Assembly: GCA_902801585.1 (NCBI GenBank)
Contig: CADCIU010000019.1
Location: 20,553 to 84,552 of the forward strand
Source of the DNA: an uncultured Lachnospiraceae bacterium
GTDB lineage: Bacteria; Bacillota_A; Clostridia; Lachnospirales; Lachnospiraceae
Direction of reading: 5' to 3'
DNA: 64,000 nucleotides
In this document: positions 34,846 through 44,414 of the stretch, one piece after another
Layout of the letters: each line of letters opens with the position of its first letter
How positions within the stretch are numbered: the stretch's first letter is position 1
Notes under the pieces: model-generated
Database searches by the model: none
Seen by the model: only the letters and a program-made list of their open reading frames with translations
Told to the model about the DNA's origin: nothing
Position numbers and translations under genes: made by a program

Positions 34846-35613
34846 TCAGACCTCCATCACTTCGATCAGCCTCGCCCTCGGGATCCCGCATTTCTCCAGG
34901 AATCTGTCCGCTTTCGCGATCACCTCCGGCGAATACACGTGATCCGCATGGTGCGCGTCGGTGCCGTAGATCACGGAATTGCCTTCCCGCGCGGCGATCT
35001 TCCAGAACTTCTCGCACGGGTAGTTTCTGTCCTCCCGCACGCCCAGCAGGTTGATCTCCAGCGGGATCTCCGCCTCTTTGCAGTACCGGCATAGCTTCGT
35101 CATCTCCTCTTCGTAGATGTCGTCCGGTCCCGTGAACCACAGCACATCCGGATGGGCAAAATACAGAAACTTCCCGGTCTCCAGCGCCTCCCGGGTCTGC
35201 CTGCAATAGAGTTTTAACCTCTCCGCACTGTTCGTCCGTTCCCCGCAGAACGGCTCATTTACACCATCTCCCAGATAATGCTGCCCCAGGATCATGTACT
35301 CGATCGGATACGGTTCCAGGAGCCGCAGCAAAGGCTCCCACAGCGTATACAAATACTCCGCTTCCAGCCCCAGCAGGATATCGATGTCCGCTTTATACTC
35401 TCTTTTCAGATCCAATATCGTGTCGACGTACCCCTCCAGTTCTTCCGGCAGCATTTTGACCGGGCATACAAAACCATTTGGATACACCTGCGGCGTGTGG
35501 TCAGAAAAGCCCAGGATTTTCAGTCCCGCCGCAATCGCATTTTCCACGTATTCCCTCTCTGTCCCGTCGGCGTGGCGGCAGCGCCATGTATGTGTGTGAT
35601 AGTTAGCAATCAT
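34846..35613 (-). CDS. PHP-family histidinol-phosphatase-like phosphoesterase
   Basis: 255 aa PHP domain. Metal ligands are visible in NYHTHTWRCRHADG, GFSDHTPQ, GLEAEY, YMILGQHYLG, YFAHPDV and IYGTDAHHAD. This is the HisJ/HisK arrangement (histidine biosynthesis, L-histidinol phosphate to histidinol), but no other his genes lie nearby, so another sugar or polyol phosphate is possible. Single gene, convergent with the dipeptidase. Confidence 0.87.
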   Translation of the reverse strand: MIANYHTHTWRCRHADGTEREYVENAIAAGLKILGFSDHTPQVYPNGFVCPVKMLPEELEGYVDTILDLKREYKADIDILLGLEAEYLYTLWEPLLRLLEPYPIEYMILGQHYLGDGVNEPFCGERTNSAERLKLYCRQTREALETGKFLYFAHPDVLWFTGPDDIYEEEMTKLCRYCKEAEIPLEINLLGVREDRNYPCEKFWKIAAREGNSVIYGTDAHHADHVYSPEVIAKADRFLEKCGIPRARLIEVMEV

Positions 35614-35753
35614 AGGGCTCTCCCTGTTTTACGATTTTTATAATATTCGTGATTTTTCAAGCTTTCTTCAAGTTTCATCTCATATGATTCTATACAGATA
35701 AAGCCGAAAGGTACAGATAATCCTGTCAAAATACAGAAAAAAGGAGAACAACA

Positions 35754-37460
35754 ATGGCAAACACAACAAAAAAGCATAACCATAAATTCAAAAAAGCCTC
35801 CGCAATGGCAGCAGCAAGTTTTATGATCATCAGTCTGGTCCTGGGCGGCTGCGGTTCCGCTGCTTCTTCGCAGACTTCTGCAGCTGCGGCACAGACCTCT
35901 GAAACGCAGGCACAGAATTCTGAAACTCCGGTGCAGACTTCTGATGACGCACAGGACACTGACGCCGCGGTGCAGTCGTCTGACGCTTCCGCTCCGTCTG
36001 CCGGGTCCGAGTCAACCGCTTCGTCGGAGTCGGATTCCCGGTCATCCGAAGCGCTGATCGAAGATATAACCGGAAACATCACGGAGACGATCGAGAACAG
36101 CGCGGACGGTGAGCATGCGATCACCGCCGACGGAGAAGAAGCCTCCTATTCTAATATAGCCGTGGTCAAAACCGGCGAATCAGAAGGAGATGAAGCTGAT
36201 TTCTACGGTGAAAATGCGGCAATTTTTGCCACGAACGGAGCGACGCTCACTCTCAGCGGCCTCTCAGTGAACACAGACGGCAAACATGCAAACGGTGTGT
36301 TCAGTTACGGAGAGGGGACAACCGTCAATATCTCCGATTCCGTGATCGAAACATCAGGCAATTGCTCCGGCGGACTGATGACGACCGGCGGCGGAACGAT
36401 GAACGCATCCAACCTGGTGATCCATACGACCGGCAACAGCTCGGCTGCGATCCGCTCTGACCGCGGAGGCGGAACCGTCAATGTGACCGAAGGAAGCTAT
36501 ACAACAGACGGGACCGGATCACCGGTCATTTACTCCACCGCAGATATCACTGTGAGTGATGCCTCCATGGAGTCCACCGCTTCTCAAGGCGTTGTCGTTG
36601 AGAGTCAAAATTCCGTCACCCTGAACAATGTAAATCTGACTGCAAACAACGTGACTAAGAACAGTGACAAATCTGACTGGTATCAGGCGGTGATGATCTA
36701 TCAGTCCATGTCCGGCGACGCCGATGAAGGTCTTGCCTCTTTTGCCATGAACGGAGGGACGTTGACCAACCTGAACGGAGATGTGTTTTTTGTCAACAAT
36801 ACAACTGCGGCGATCGACTTAAGCGGCGCTGAGATCATCAATGAAGATGAGGAAGGTGTTTTCCTGCGCGCGGCGGCGGCCGGCTGGGGAAGTGAAGGCA
36901 GCAACGGCGGCCATGTGACGTTGACAGCGGCGCAGCAGACGATCACCGGCGATATACTGGTCGATGAAGTCTCCACTCTGAATCTGTATCTGTCCAAAAA
37001 CAGCAGCTTCACAGGCGCCATCAATCCTGACGGTGCCGCCGGCGATGTCTATGTCGAGATCGAGGACGGCTCCACATGGACGCTGACCGGTGACAGCTAT
37101 ATCACCTCCCTGCGCTGCGGCACAGGCAGCATCAATCTGAATGGATTCAAATTGTATGTGAACGGCGAGGAATACACGGAAGGTTCTGCTTCAGAAGGAG
37201 AAGCGATTAAAGTGGAGACGAGCAGCAGCTCGTCTCACGGCGGAAAGGACGGCAGCAGCAAAAGCGGCTCCCACGGTGGTGAGAACGGTTCCCACGGCAA
37301 TAAAGGAGGCGGCGAGCCGCCTGCCAAGCCGGATGGGGATGGCAGTGAGCCGCCTGCTAAGCCGGACGGGGATGGCGGCGAGCCGCCTGCTAAGCCGGAT
37401 GGGGATGGCGGCGAGCCGCCTGCTAAGCCGGATGGAGATGGTGGCGTGCCGTCATTCTGA
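35754..37460 (+). CDS. Beta-helix lipoprotein with Pro-rich C-terminal repeats
   Basis: 568 aa. Lipoprotein signal with lipobox LGGC (Cys33), then a Ser/Thr/Ala-rich linker (residues 35-100). Residues 110-470 are parallel beta-helix-like, with repeated short strands and small turns (GATLTLSGLSVNTDG, GTTVNISDSVIETSG, GTMNASNLVIHTTG). The tail is Gly/Ser/His-rich, then four EPPAKPDGDGG repeats. GGAGAA ribosome site. Anchored to the outer face of the membrane with the Pro-rich tail possibly crossing the wall; a carbohydrate-binding or adhesive role is likely. No catalytic residues recognised. Confidence 0.82.
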   Translation: MANTTKKHNHKFKKASAMAAASFMIISLVLGGCGSAASSQTSAAAAQTSETQAQNSETPVQTSDDAQDTDAAVQSSDASAPSAGSESTASSESDSRSSEALIEDITGNITETIENSADGEHAITADGEEASYSNIAVVKTGESEGDEADFYGENAAIFATNGATLTLSGLSVNTDGKHANGVFSYGEGTTVNISDSVIETSGNCSGGLMTTGGGTMNASNLVIHTTGNSSAAIRSDRGGGTVNVTEGSYTTDGTGSPVIYSTADITVSDASMESTASQGVVVESQNSVTLNNVNLTANNVTKNSDKSDWYQAVMIYQSMSGDADEGLASFAMNGGTLTNLNGDVFFVNNTTAAIDLSGAEIINEDEEGVFLRAAAAGWGSEGSNGGHVTLTAAQQTITGDILVDEVSTLNLYLSKNSSFTGAINPDGAAGDVYVEIEDGSTWTLTGDSYITSLRCGTGSINLNGFKLYVNGEEYTEGSASEGEAIKVETSSSSSHGGKDGSSKSGSHGGENGSHGNKGGGEPPAKPDGDGSEPPAKPDGDGGEPPAKPDGDGGEPPAKPDGDGGVPSF

Positions 37461-37785
37461 GACCGGAACGGCCACGGGAACAGCAGTTTAGTGTGAATTT
37501 CAAGTGCGGCGCCGTTCTGAGAACAGTTTTCAAGCCCACCTCGCACTTAAATCCTCTGAATAGAAGTAAGCGCAAAACGCAAAATCAGCAAATTACGATG
37601 CCCATCCTCGGAAGCTAGTAAGGGCCAATTCATAAATCAGACGATCACACTTATTCCAGCATAAAAGAGAGCAATTCCTCTCGGAGATTGAATCCCCGAG
37701 AATCCTTGCCCAAGAATCTTGAATTCCCAAGCCCGAGCCTCGCAGGTAAAAAGTTCTCGAGCCCGAGCCTCGCGGGCAAAAAATC
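37461..37785. other. Intergenic region without a gene
   Basis: Holds 7-bp complementary arms AAGTGCG/CGCACTT (about 37502-37556) after the lipoprotein gene, without a T-run, and two degenerate copies of a hairpin unit (GCCCGAGCCTCGCGGGC and GCCCGAGCCTCGCAGG, about 37731-37778) leading into the terminator array. Open frames here read through repeats and are not believed. Confidence 0.5.
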
Positions 37786-37912
37786 CCCCGAGTCCAAAGG
37801 CTCGGGGAGCATAAAAAATCCCCCGAGTCCAAAGGCTCGGGGAGCATAAAAATCCCCCGAGTCCAAAGGCTCGGGGAGCATAAAAAATCCCCCGAGCCCA
37901 GCGCTCGGGGAA
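37786..37912 (-). terminator. Four tandem hairpin terminators after rpe
   Basis: Four copies with a 34-35 bp period of stem CCCCGAG/CTCGGGG, each followed on the minus strand by a T-run. Three have loop TCCAAAGG; the copy nearest rpe has a different loop (CCCAGCG). They end the hppA-to-rpe transcript. Confidence 0.9.
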
Positions 37913-37929
37913 CCAACACGTATCCAAGA

Positions 37930-38634
37930 TTACCCCAGAATCTCCATAAACGCTTCCGCTTTCTCTTTGACATCATCTCCGCCCAGGACCGCCGATCCCG
38001 CTACGATCATGTCAGCACCTGCGTCCAGGACTATCCCCACATTGTCTACCTTGATGCCGCCGTCAACCTCGATGCGGAGGGCGGGGCTCACGCGCTCTGC
38101 TTCTTCCCGCAGTGCCCGGATCCTCTGTGTCGACTCGGGTATATACTTCTGTCCGCCGAAACCGGGTTCCACAGACATCACAAGGAACAGATCAATATAG
38201 GGAAGGAACCGAAATACGGATTCCACCGGCGTTTTCGGCTTGATGGACAAACCGGCCTTCATTCCGGACGCATGGATCTTGTCGACAAGCCGCATTGTCT
38301 CCTCCGCCGCCTTCTCCTCGTCCCGTTCTCCCCCGTAAGCGAAGCCTCCGCCGGGCATGGCCTCATAGTGAAATGTGAAATAGTCCGCGCCGCCTTTGGC
38401 GAATGCTTCGACGTGGTCCGCCGGATTGGTGACCATAAGGTGGGCATCCAGGATCAGGTCTGTCATCTTTCTCACACTGCGCAGGATCGGTTCGCCGAAA
38501 GAGACCTCGGGCACGAAATGCCCATCCATCACATCAAAATGGACACACTGTGCACCGCCGTCTTTCATTGCCTGAATCTGCTCGCCCAGACGGCCGAAAT
38601 CTGCGGACAATATGGAAGGAGCCAAAATATTCAT
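37930..38634 (-). CDS. rpe: Ribulose-phosphate 3-epimerase
   Basis: 234 aa TIM barrel. Signatures: LAPSILSADFGRLGEQ at the N-terminus, HFDVMDGHFVPEVSFGEPI with catalytic Asp and metal His, LDAHLMVTNP, VMSVEPGFGGQKYIPE and IEVDGGIKVDN. Interconverts ribulose-5-P and xylulose-5-P in the cytosol. Last gene of a probable hppA-acyltransferase-rpiB-rpe operon; 17 bases after rpiB. Confidence 0.96.
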   Translation of the reverse strand: MNILAPSILSADFGRLGEQIQAMKDGGAQCVHFDVMDGHFVPEVSFGEPILRSVRKMTDLILDAHLMVTNPADHVEAFAKGGADYFTFHYEAMPGGGFAYGGERDEEKAAEETMRLVDKIHASGMKAGLSIKPKTPVESVFRFLPYIDLFLVMSVEPGFGGQKYIPESTQRIRALREEAERVSPALRIEVDGGIKVDNVGIVLDAGADMIVAGSAVLGGDDVKEKAEAFMEILG

Positions 38635-38651
38635 GCTTCGATTCTCCTCTC

Positions 38652-39122
38652 TTATTTCAGCGGTGCGTCCGCATAGCCGTAGTCTCTCTCGATCTGTGTG
38701 ATCATATCGACACGTGCCGCATGACGGCCGCCCTGTTCTTCCGCTTCAAAGAAATTGTCGACGATCATCTTGGCGAGCTCTGTCCCGACGACGCGCTGCC
38801 CCATAGCGATGATCTGGCAGTGGTTGTGTTCTTTGACCATCTTGGCTGTAAAGCAGTCCGAGCAGACGCCCGCGCGGATACCGGGCACTTTATTGGCCGC
38901 CAGGGAGATCCCGACGCCTGTTCCGCATACCAGCACTCCTTTATCGATCTCTCCGCGCCGGATCGCTTCTGCCACCTTCCTGCCAGCTATGGGATAATCC
39001 ACCTTCTCTTCGGGGCTGTATGCGCCGAAGTCCACGCATTCGTATCCCTTCCCTTTGAGGTGTTCGAGCAGGCACGCCTTGAGTTCGATCGCCGCATGAT
39101 CACTTCCAAATCCGATTTTCAT
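38652..39122 (-). CDS. rpiB: Ribose-5-phosphate isomerase B
   Basis: 156 aa RpiB/LacAB family: GSDHAAIELK at the N-terminus, the catalytic Cys region VLVCGTGVGISLAANKVPGIRAG and NHCQIIAMGQRVVG. Interconverts ribose-5-P and ribulose-5-P. With rpe directly downstream it supplies the non-oxidative pentose phosphate pathway. Confidence 0.95.
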   Translation of the reverse strand: MKIGFGSDHAAIELKACLLEHLKGKGYECVDFGAYSPEEKVDYPIAGRKVAEAIRRGEIDKGVLVCGTGVGISLAANKVPGIRAGVCSDCFTAKMVKEHNHCQIIAMGQRVVGTELAKMIVDNFFEAEEQGGRHAARVDMITQIERDYGYADAPLK

Positions 39123-39139
39123 TCTTACTCTTTTCTCCT

Positions 39140-40102
39140 TTACTTTTTAGGTTTCTTCTTCATTCTGAGATACTGTGAGCAGCACGCCGCGAGGGAGAGA
39201 TAAGCCTGCTCCGGCCTCTCGCTCCGGCCTGTGATCGCGATCGGGATCTTGGAACCGACCAGGATCCCGCAGCTCGTCGTCTGCGTGTGTGTCTCCAGCA
39301 CCTTGACAATGATATTGCCCGCCAGAAGTGAAGGGACGACAATCCCGTCAAATTCGCCGCAGAAGGGGCAGTCGTAGTGTTTGAGTCTGGCAGCTTCCTT
39401 GCTCATGATCAGGTCATAAGTGATGGGTCCCACCAGATCGCAGTCCGCGATCGGCTCCTCCTGGTGATCCATCACGATCGTCTGCGCCTCTACGGTATCG
39501 CGCATGTGGAAGGCCGGCTTTTCAATAAGAGACAGCAGGGCGATCTTGGGTCTCTTTATGCCGAACAGCTCCAGCTCTTCGACGATATTGCGGATCACCT
39601 GCTTGCGGTTGTCTATGGACGGTTTGACAAGCAGCGTGACGTCGGAGATCGCCATCAGCCGTTCCTCTCCCGGCACGTTATAAGTGACCACGTGCGTCAG
39701 CAGGCGGTCCTCCTGGATCAGGTGGTTGGCCTTGTTGAGAACCGGCAGCAGGAAATCGCGCGTCTGCGTGTTGCCGCGCATCAGGCAGTCCGCGTTTCCG
39801 GACCGGATCATTTCGATCGCATACTGTACCACGTTCGTATCGCCGGAGATCGGCTGCAGATCGCAGTTCTTCTCTGAAATGCCCAGCGTCTCCATCGTCG
39901 TCTTAATCTTTTTATAGTTGCCGATGAGAATCGGTTCCACGAACCCTTCCTCCTGCGCGGCCATGGCGCCCGCCAGGATGTTCTCCGAGTCTGCACCCGC
40001 AATGGCGACGCGGAGCGGTCTCGGCATCGACCTGGCGCGTTCCTGAATAAAACTATAATTCTTGGGAATATTCAAATTCTTAGGATTACTCAAAGAGCTC
40101 AT
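39140..40102 (-). CDS. Phosphate acetyl/butyryltransferase-family protein
   Basis: 320 aa. PTA/PTB fold: [18 protein letters not shown] near the start, [19 protein letters not shown] in the middle, AIAD-like [13 protein letters not shown], and the terminal [17 protein letters not shown]. Closer to phosphate butyryltransferase in length and pattern than to Pta. A CPFC pair (residues about 243-246) is unusual. ATG follows AGGAGG by 6-9 bases. No butyrate kinase gene adjacent, so the acyl group is uncertain. Placed between hppA and rpiB. Confidence 0.85.
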   Translation of the reverse strand: MSSLSNPKNLNIPKNYSFIQERARSMPRPLRVAIAGADSENILAGAMAAQEEGFVEPILIGNYKKIKTTMETLGISEKNCDLQPISGDTNVVQYAIEMIRSGNADCLMRGNTQTRDFLLPVLNKANHLIQEDRLLTHVVTYNVPGEERLMAISDVTLLVKPSIDNRKQVIRNIVEELELFGIKRPKIALLSLIEKPAFHMRDTVEAQTIVMDHQEEPIADCDLVGPITYDLIMSKEAARLKHYDCPFCGEFDGIVVPSLLAGNIIVKVLETHTQTTSCGILVGSKIPIAITGRSERPEQAYLSLAACCSQYLRMKKKPKK

Positions 40103-40142
40103 CACATTCCTCCTATCACTCTCATCTTCCGACGATATCGGA

Positions 40143-42128
40143 TCAGAACAGGCCTCCGAACTTCAGGAACAGCGGGGCGAATACAAGCGAGACGACGGTC
40201 ATCAGCTTGATCAGAATATTGATGGACGGGCCGGACGTGTCTTTGAAAGGATCGCCGACCGTATCACCGACGACCGTGGCATGATGCGTATCACTGCCCT
40301 TGCCGCCCAGATGTCCTTCTTCCACGTATTTTTTGGCGTTGTCCCATGCGCCGCCCGCATTCGACATGAAGATCGCGAGCATGACGCCGGTCACCAGAGA
40401 GCCCGCCAAAAGACCGCCCAGTGCCGTCGGCCCCAGGACCAGGCCTACCAGGAGCGGCGAGATGACCGCCATGACTCCCGGCACCAGCATCTCTTTGAGC
40501 GCCGCCTGCGTGGAGATCGCAACGCAGGATGTATAATCAGGTTTTCCGGTGCCCTCAAGGATCCCCGGAATCGTCCGGAACTGACGGCGGACCTCCTCGA
40601 TCATCTTATAGGCCGCCTTGGATACGGAATCCATAGTGAGAGCGGAGAACAAAAACGGAAGCATTCCGCCCAGGAACAATCCCGCGATCACCTTGTAATC
40701 GAGAAGATTGATCCCTGTCTCAAACAGTTTCACTGCCTGCGCATAGGAGACGAACAGTGCAAGCGCCGTGAGTGCGGCGGAGCCGATCGCGAATCCTTTT
40801 CCCATCGCAGCCGTGGTGTTGCCGACAGCGTCGAGCCGGTCTGTGATCTTGCGGACTTTGGAAGGAAGGCGGGACATCTCCGCAATACCTCCCGCGTTGT
40901 CCGCGATCGGGCCGTAGGCGTCGACCGCCACGGTAATCCCCGTTGTGGAGAGCATTCCGACGGCCGCCAGTGCGATCCCGTACAAGCCGTCCGCAATGTA
41001 AGCGCCGATAATGCCGATGCATATGAGCAGGATCGGAACTGCCGTGGACTGCATGCCGACGGCGATGCCGCTTATGACCGTCGTGGCGGGTCCGGTCTCA
41101 GACTGTTTCGCGATCTTCTTGACGAACCGGTAATCCGAAGATGTATAGATCTCCGTGACGATACCGATGATCAGGCCGACGACCAGGCCGAATATGATCG
41201 CGATCGCCGCCCGGAAACTGCCAAAAAACGCAAAGCTCAGGATCGCGGATCCGACGATCACGACTGCCGCTGCCGAATAGCTCCCCATCTTGAGCGCCTT
41301 GTGCGGATTGGAGTTTTCATCTCCTTTTACGAAGAAGCAGCCTGCTATGCCTGCTGCTATACCCAGTGCGGCAATGATCAGCGGGAAGATTCCTCCCCTG
41401 ACCTCATGATACGCAACACCCAGAGCGATCGCCGAGACGAGCGATCCGACATAAGATTCGAACAGATCAGCTCCCATTCCGGCCACGTCGCCGACATTGT
41501 CGCCCACGTTATCGGCGATCGTCGCGGGGTTTCGGGGGTCATCCTCCGGAATACCGGTCTCGACCTTTCCCACGAGGTCCGCGCCTACGTCAGCCGCTTT
41601 CGTATAAATGCCGCCGCCGACACGGGCGAACAGCGCAATGGACGAAGCGCCGAGGGAAAATCCGGACAGCACATCAGAATTCCCCGTGATCAGATAGATC
41701 GCGCTGGCACCCAAAAGGCCGAATCCGACGACGCACATTCCCATGACGGCGCCTCCCGAAAAGGCGACCGACAGGGCGGCGTTCATGCCGTGATCTTTTG
41801 CCGCTGCTGCCGTTCTCACATTCGCCCTCGTGGCTACGTTCATTCCGATGTATCCTGCCGCTGTCGAGAAGGCGGCGCCCACCAGGAAGCACACAGCTGA
41901 TATCCAACTGATGCCTGCGCCGATGAGGACAAACAAAATGGCCACAAATACAACAAGAATCTTGTACTCCGCCATCAAAAAGGCGCTCGCGCCTTCATGA
42001 ATGAATGCGGCGATCTCTTTCATCCGATCTGTACCCGCATCCTGTGCGGATACTTTCCTGATCAGATAATACGCAAAGGCAAGCGCGCACAAAGCAAGCG
42101 CTATAGAAATCAGTAACAAACCACGCAC
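40143..42128 (-). CDS. hppA: Membrane-bound ion-pumping pyrophosphatase, K+-dependent type
   Basis: 661 aa with about 16 helices. PPi-binding motifs: [15 protein letters not shown] and the acidic [17 protein letters not shown]. The motif near residue 437 reads [10 protein letters not shown]; the Ala after GNTTA marks the K+-dependent subfamily (Lys in the K+-independent one). K+-dependent members are often Na+ pumps, sometimes H+ or both, and the sequence alone does not decide. Starts at GTG preceded by GGAGGG. First gene of the operon with acyltransferase, rpiB and rpe. Couples PPi hydrolysis to ion export. Confidence 0.95.
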   Translation of the reverse strand: MRGLLLISIALALCALAFAYYLIRKVSAQDAGTDRMKEIAAFIHEGASAFLMAEYKILVVFVAILFVLIGAGISWISAVCFLVGAAFSTAAGYIGMNVATRANVRTAAAAKDHGMNAALSVAFSGGAVMGMCVVGFGLLGASAIYLITGNSDVLSGFSLGASSIALFARVGGGIYTKAADVGADLVGKVETGIPEDDPRNPATIADNVGDNVGDVAGMGADLFESYVGSLVSAIALGVAYHEVRGGIFPLIIAALGIAAGIAGCFFVKGDENSNPHKALKMGSYSAAAVVIVGSAILSFAFFGSFRAAIAIIFGLVVGLIIGIVTEIYTSSDYRFVKKIAKQSETGPATTVISGIAVGMQSTAVPILLICIGIIGAYIADGLYGIALAAVGMLSTTGITVAVDAYGPIADNAGGIAEMSRLPSKVRKITDRLDAVGNTTAAMGKGFAIGSAALTALALFVSYAQAVKLFETGINLLDYKVIAGLFLGGMLPFLFSALTMDSVSKAAYKMIEEVRRQFRTIPGILEGTGKPDYTSCVAISTQAALKEMLVPGVMAVISPLLVGLVLGPTALGGLLAGSLVTGVMLAIFMSNAGGAWDNAKKYVEEGHLGGKGSDTHHATVVGDTVGDPFKDTSGPSINILIKLMTVVSLVFAPLFLKFGGLF

Positions 42129-42187
42129 CCTTTTTCCCTCCTTTTTTGTCAGATCTCATTCCATTTCCAAGTTCTTTTACAGTTACT

Positions 42188-42193
42188 ATTATA
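42188..42193 (-). promoter_or_regulatory. Candidate -10 element of hppA
   Basis: TATAAT on the minus strand 60 bases before the GTG start. No convincing -35 at 17 bp. Confidence 0.35.
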
Positions 42194-42293
42194 CTATGAA
42201 TTGTCAGAAATCTGCCCAAAACAAGAGGATTTAATGGTTTTGTACTTGATTTTGTTCAAAATATTCTGTTTTTTTCTATTTTGACAGTATCAT

Positions 42294-43241
42294 CTACAGG
42301 TAGTTGAATTTCCCGTCATTTTTCTCTTCCAGTGCCTTGATCGCATGATGCGTGTACTCGGCGAAGGGAACCGAAATTCCCAGCTCGCCGGCTTTTCGGA
42401 TCAGTACACCGGTGAACATGTCGATCTCGGTGTGTCTGCCTGCGTCCAGGTCCTGAAGCGTCGAGAATCTTGCGACCGGTGCACAATTGCCCCACTGGAG
42501 GTTGGGCTCCGGCACCTGGATCCCGAGTGCATTTCCTACCATTTTGACTTCATTGTAGAGCTTTTTCCTGAGGAACTCCAAATGCTCCGAATCCGCATAC
42601 GCGCCGAAGGGCACGTCCAGAACGGCCTGCGGAAGGTTATAGCAGATGTTGGACGCATATTTGGTCCACTGATCCAGGATGATGTCTTTCATAAAATAGG
42701 TATTGCAGGTAGTGCCTTCAAAGAGTTTCTCGATCGCCTCGATCCTCTCGCTCTTGACCGGTGATCCCTTCTCCCCCAGGTAAATGCCCCATTTGAGTGT
42801 CGGGTCAAAAGATACCAGGCTTCGGCCGTCTTCACAGGCCCGCCGCTCGGAACTGACCCTGACCAGACTGTAGACGATCTGTGAAGGGTCGATGACACTG
42901 CCGATGATCTCCTCGGAATCGATTCCGTTCAGGACAGACAGAACGATCGTCCCCGGCGCTGCTATGCGGCGGATCGCGTCCAGAGAGCCTTCCAGTGCCG
43001 TGTACTTGACGGCAACTAACAGAAGGTCCACGCCTCTTGCTTCTTCCGGCGTCTTGACGGCCGGCCGGAATGTCCGGACCTGTTTCCTGTCGTCGATCAG
43101 GATCCCGTCCCGCTCGAGGCGCGCTTTCCGCTCTCCCTCGGCGACGACGCTAAAGTCGATGCCTTCCTTGTTCATCAGTGCATAAATAAAATATGAGCCG
43201 ACTGCTCCTGCTCCGAGGACAGCCGCTGAACGTACGACCAT
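42294..43241 (-). CDS. Ketopantoate reductase-family protein (PanE/ApbA)
   Basis: 315 aa. N-terminal Rossmann motif VLGAGAVGSYF, then LLVAVKYTALEGSL and LNGIDSEEIIG, followed by the helical ApbA_C domain (KYASNICYNLPQAVLDVPFG, HTEIDMFTGVLIRKAGELG). Reduces 2-dehydropantoate with NADPH in the pantothenate pathway if orthologous, but the family contains many other 2-ketoacid reductases and no panB/panC is nearby. Confidence 0.87.
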   Translation of the reverse strand: MVVRSAAVLGAGAVGSYFIYALMNKEGIDFSVVAEGERKARLERDGILIDDRKQVRTFRPAVKTPEEARGVDLLLVAVKYTALEGSLDAIRRIAAPGTIVLSVLNGIDSEEIIGSVIDPSQIVYSLVRVSSERRACEDGRSLVSFDPTLKWGIYLGEKGSPVKSERIEAIEKLFEGTTCNTYFMKDIILDQWTKYASNICYNLPQAVLDVPFGAYADSEHLEFLRKKLYNEVKMVGNALGIQVPEPNLQWGNCAPVARFSTLQDLDAGRHTEIDMFTGVLIRKAGELGISVPFAEYTHHAIKALEEKNDGKFNYL

Positions 43242-43264
43242 GGTTTCCCTCCTGTTTTCAGGGT

Positions 43265-43331
43265 GGTGTCATGGGGACGGTTCTTTTGACAACTTTTTAA
43301 ACGATGTCAAAAGAACCGTCCCCATGACACC
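43265..43331. repeat. Full REP-like palindrome, 27-bp perfect arms
   Basis: Arms at 43265-43291 and 43305-43331 are exact reverse complements (outer GGTGTCATGG, inner GGTTCTTTTGACA), with a 13-base loop ACTTTTTAAACGA. Lies between the RidA stop and the reductase start. Could form a strong RNA hairpin on either strand. Related halves at 34811 and 44696. Confidence 0.92.
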
Positions 43332-43340
43332 TGTTTCTTC

Positions 43341-43709
43341 TTACGCCTCCGCAATGCACTCGATCTCACAGAGTGCGCCCTTGGGCAGATCTTTCACCGC
43401 CACGCAGCTCCTGGCAGGCTTAGAGATGAAATATTTCGCGTATACTTCGTTGAAAGCCGCAAAGTCAGCGATCTCCGCAAGGAAACATGTCGTCTTGATC
43501 ACTTTCTCTGCGCCGGATCCTGCTGCCTCGAGAAGCGCGATCACGTTCTTGCAGCTCTGCTCGGTCTGCGCTGCGATCCCCTCGGGCATCTCACCCGTCG
43601 CCGGGTTGATCGGAATCTGACCGGATGTAAAGACCATCCCGTTTACTACAAATCCCTGAGAATAGGGGCCAATCGCGCCCGGTGCGTTTGTTGTGCTGAT
43701 TACCTGCAT
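43341..43709 (-). CDS. ridA: RidA-family (YjgF/UK114) deaminase
   Basis: 122 aa, standard size. Motifs: APGAIGPYSQGFVVNG, FTSGQIPINPATGEMP, VIKTTCFLAEIADFAAFNEVY, and the catalytic Arg in KPARSCVAVKDLPKGALCEIECIA. Hydrolyses reactive enamine/imine intermediates such as 2-aminoacrylate from PLP enzymes. Follows the HAD gene by 15 bases. Confidence 0.94.
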   Translation of the reverse strand: MQVISTTNAPGAIGPYSQGFVVNGMVFTSGQIPINPATGEMPEGIAAQTEQSCKNVIALLEAAGSGAEKVIKTTCFLAEIADFAAFNEVYAKYFISKPARSCVAVKDLPKGALCEIECIAEA

Positions 43710-43724
43710 TATTTTGCTCTCCTT

Positions 43725-44399
43725 TCAATTTCTGTCATTGACTTCGATCCACTCCATTACGTCAAACAGTGACGGCAGGATCACCGCCGCTTTTTCGCGC
43801 ATCTCCTGCGTCGGCGGCAGCTGGTCCGGCACCATGACCGGTTTCATTCCCGCCGCATGCGCCGCCCGGATTCCGTTGTAGGAGTCCTCGATCACGCAGA
43901 TCTCTGTATATTTTGACTCGGGAATGCCCATCTGCGCCGCACACTTAAGGAAAATCTCCGGATCCGGTTTGCCGCGTTCTACCACATCCCCGCTCACAAT
44001 CGTGTCAAAATACTGCATCACCCGGTGAGGTCCCAGGACTTTCTCGATCATACGGCGGGGCGAAGAAGAAGCAAGCCCGACCGTCACGCCTCTCTCTCTC
44101 AGACAGCGCAGGATCTGAGCCGCGCCGGGCTTCAGATCCATCCGGCCGCTCTCCACTACATCCGCAAAATACTCCCTGCAGGCGCGATACGTCTTCTCGA
44201 GATCGAACTGCGGCAGATGTCGGAAAGTCTCCGTCATGATGCGCCGCTCGTTTTCATCAGTGACGCCGGTCGCCTTCACGACAGCTTCGCGCATGTCCTT
44301 CTCGGGCAGGCCGTAAAGCGAGGCTGCATGCAGATATCCCGCAAGATAGACCGCCTCGGAGTCGGAGATCACGCCGTCCATGTCAAAGATCACATACAT
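43725..44399 (-). CDS. HAD-superfamily phosphatase (beta-phosphoglucomutase-like)
   Basis: 224 aa, subfamily IA. Motif I FDMDGVISDSEAVY with both Asp residues, motif II LASSSPRRMIEKVL, motif III Lys in VVERGKPDPEIFLKCAAQMG and motif IV VIEDSYNGIRAAHAAG. The helical cap lies at residues 17-85. Hydrolyses a small phosphate ester or acts as a phosphomutase; substrate not predictable. Same direction as the lipoprotein gene upstream (15 bases) and RidA downstream. Confidence 0.9.
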   Translation of the reverse strand: MYVIFDMDGVISDSEAVYLAGYLHAASLYGLPEKDMREAVVKATGVTDENERRIMTETFRHLPQFDLEKTYRACREYFADVVESGRMDLKPGAAQILRCLRERGVTVGLASSSPRRMIEKVLGPHRVMQYFDTIVSGDVVERGKPDPEIFLKCAAQMGIPESKYTEICVIEDSYNGIRAAHAAGMKPVMVPDQLPPTQEMREKAAVILPSLFDVMEWIEVNDRN

Positions 44400-44414
44400 T
44401 TGGGTTTTCTCTCC

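Noticed and set aside
37786..37912. Regular 35-bp repeats resembling a small CRISPR array
   Set aside because: There are no unique spacers; each unit is a hairpin with a T-run, so they are terminators.
37593..37976. Open frames on the minus strand giving GDFLCSPSLWTRGIF repeats
   Set aside because: They read through tandem terminator hairpins and have no ribosome site; the peptide repeat mirrors the DNA repeat in all frames.
40062..41900. 612-aa open frame opposite hppA
   Set aside because: Antisense shadow of a highly conserved gene, no ribosome site, composition very rich in Arg and Asp.
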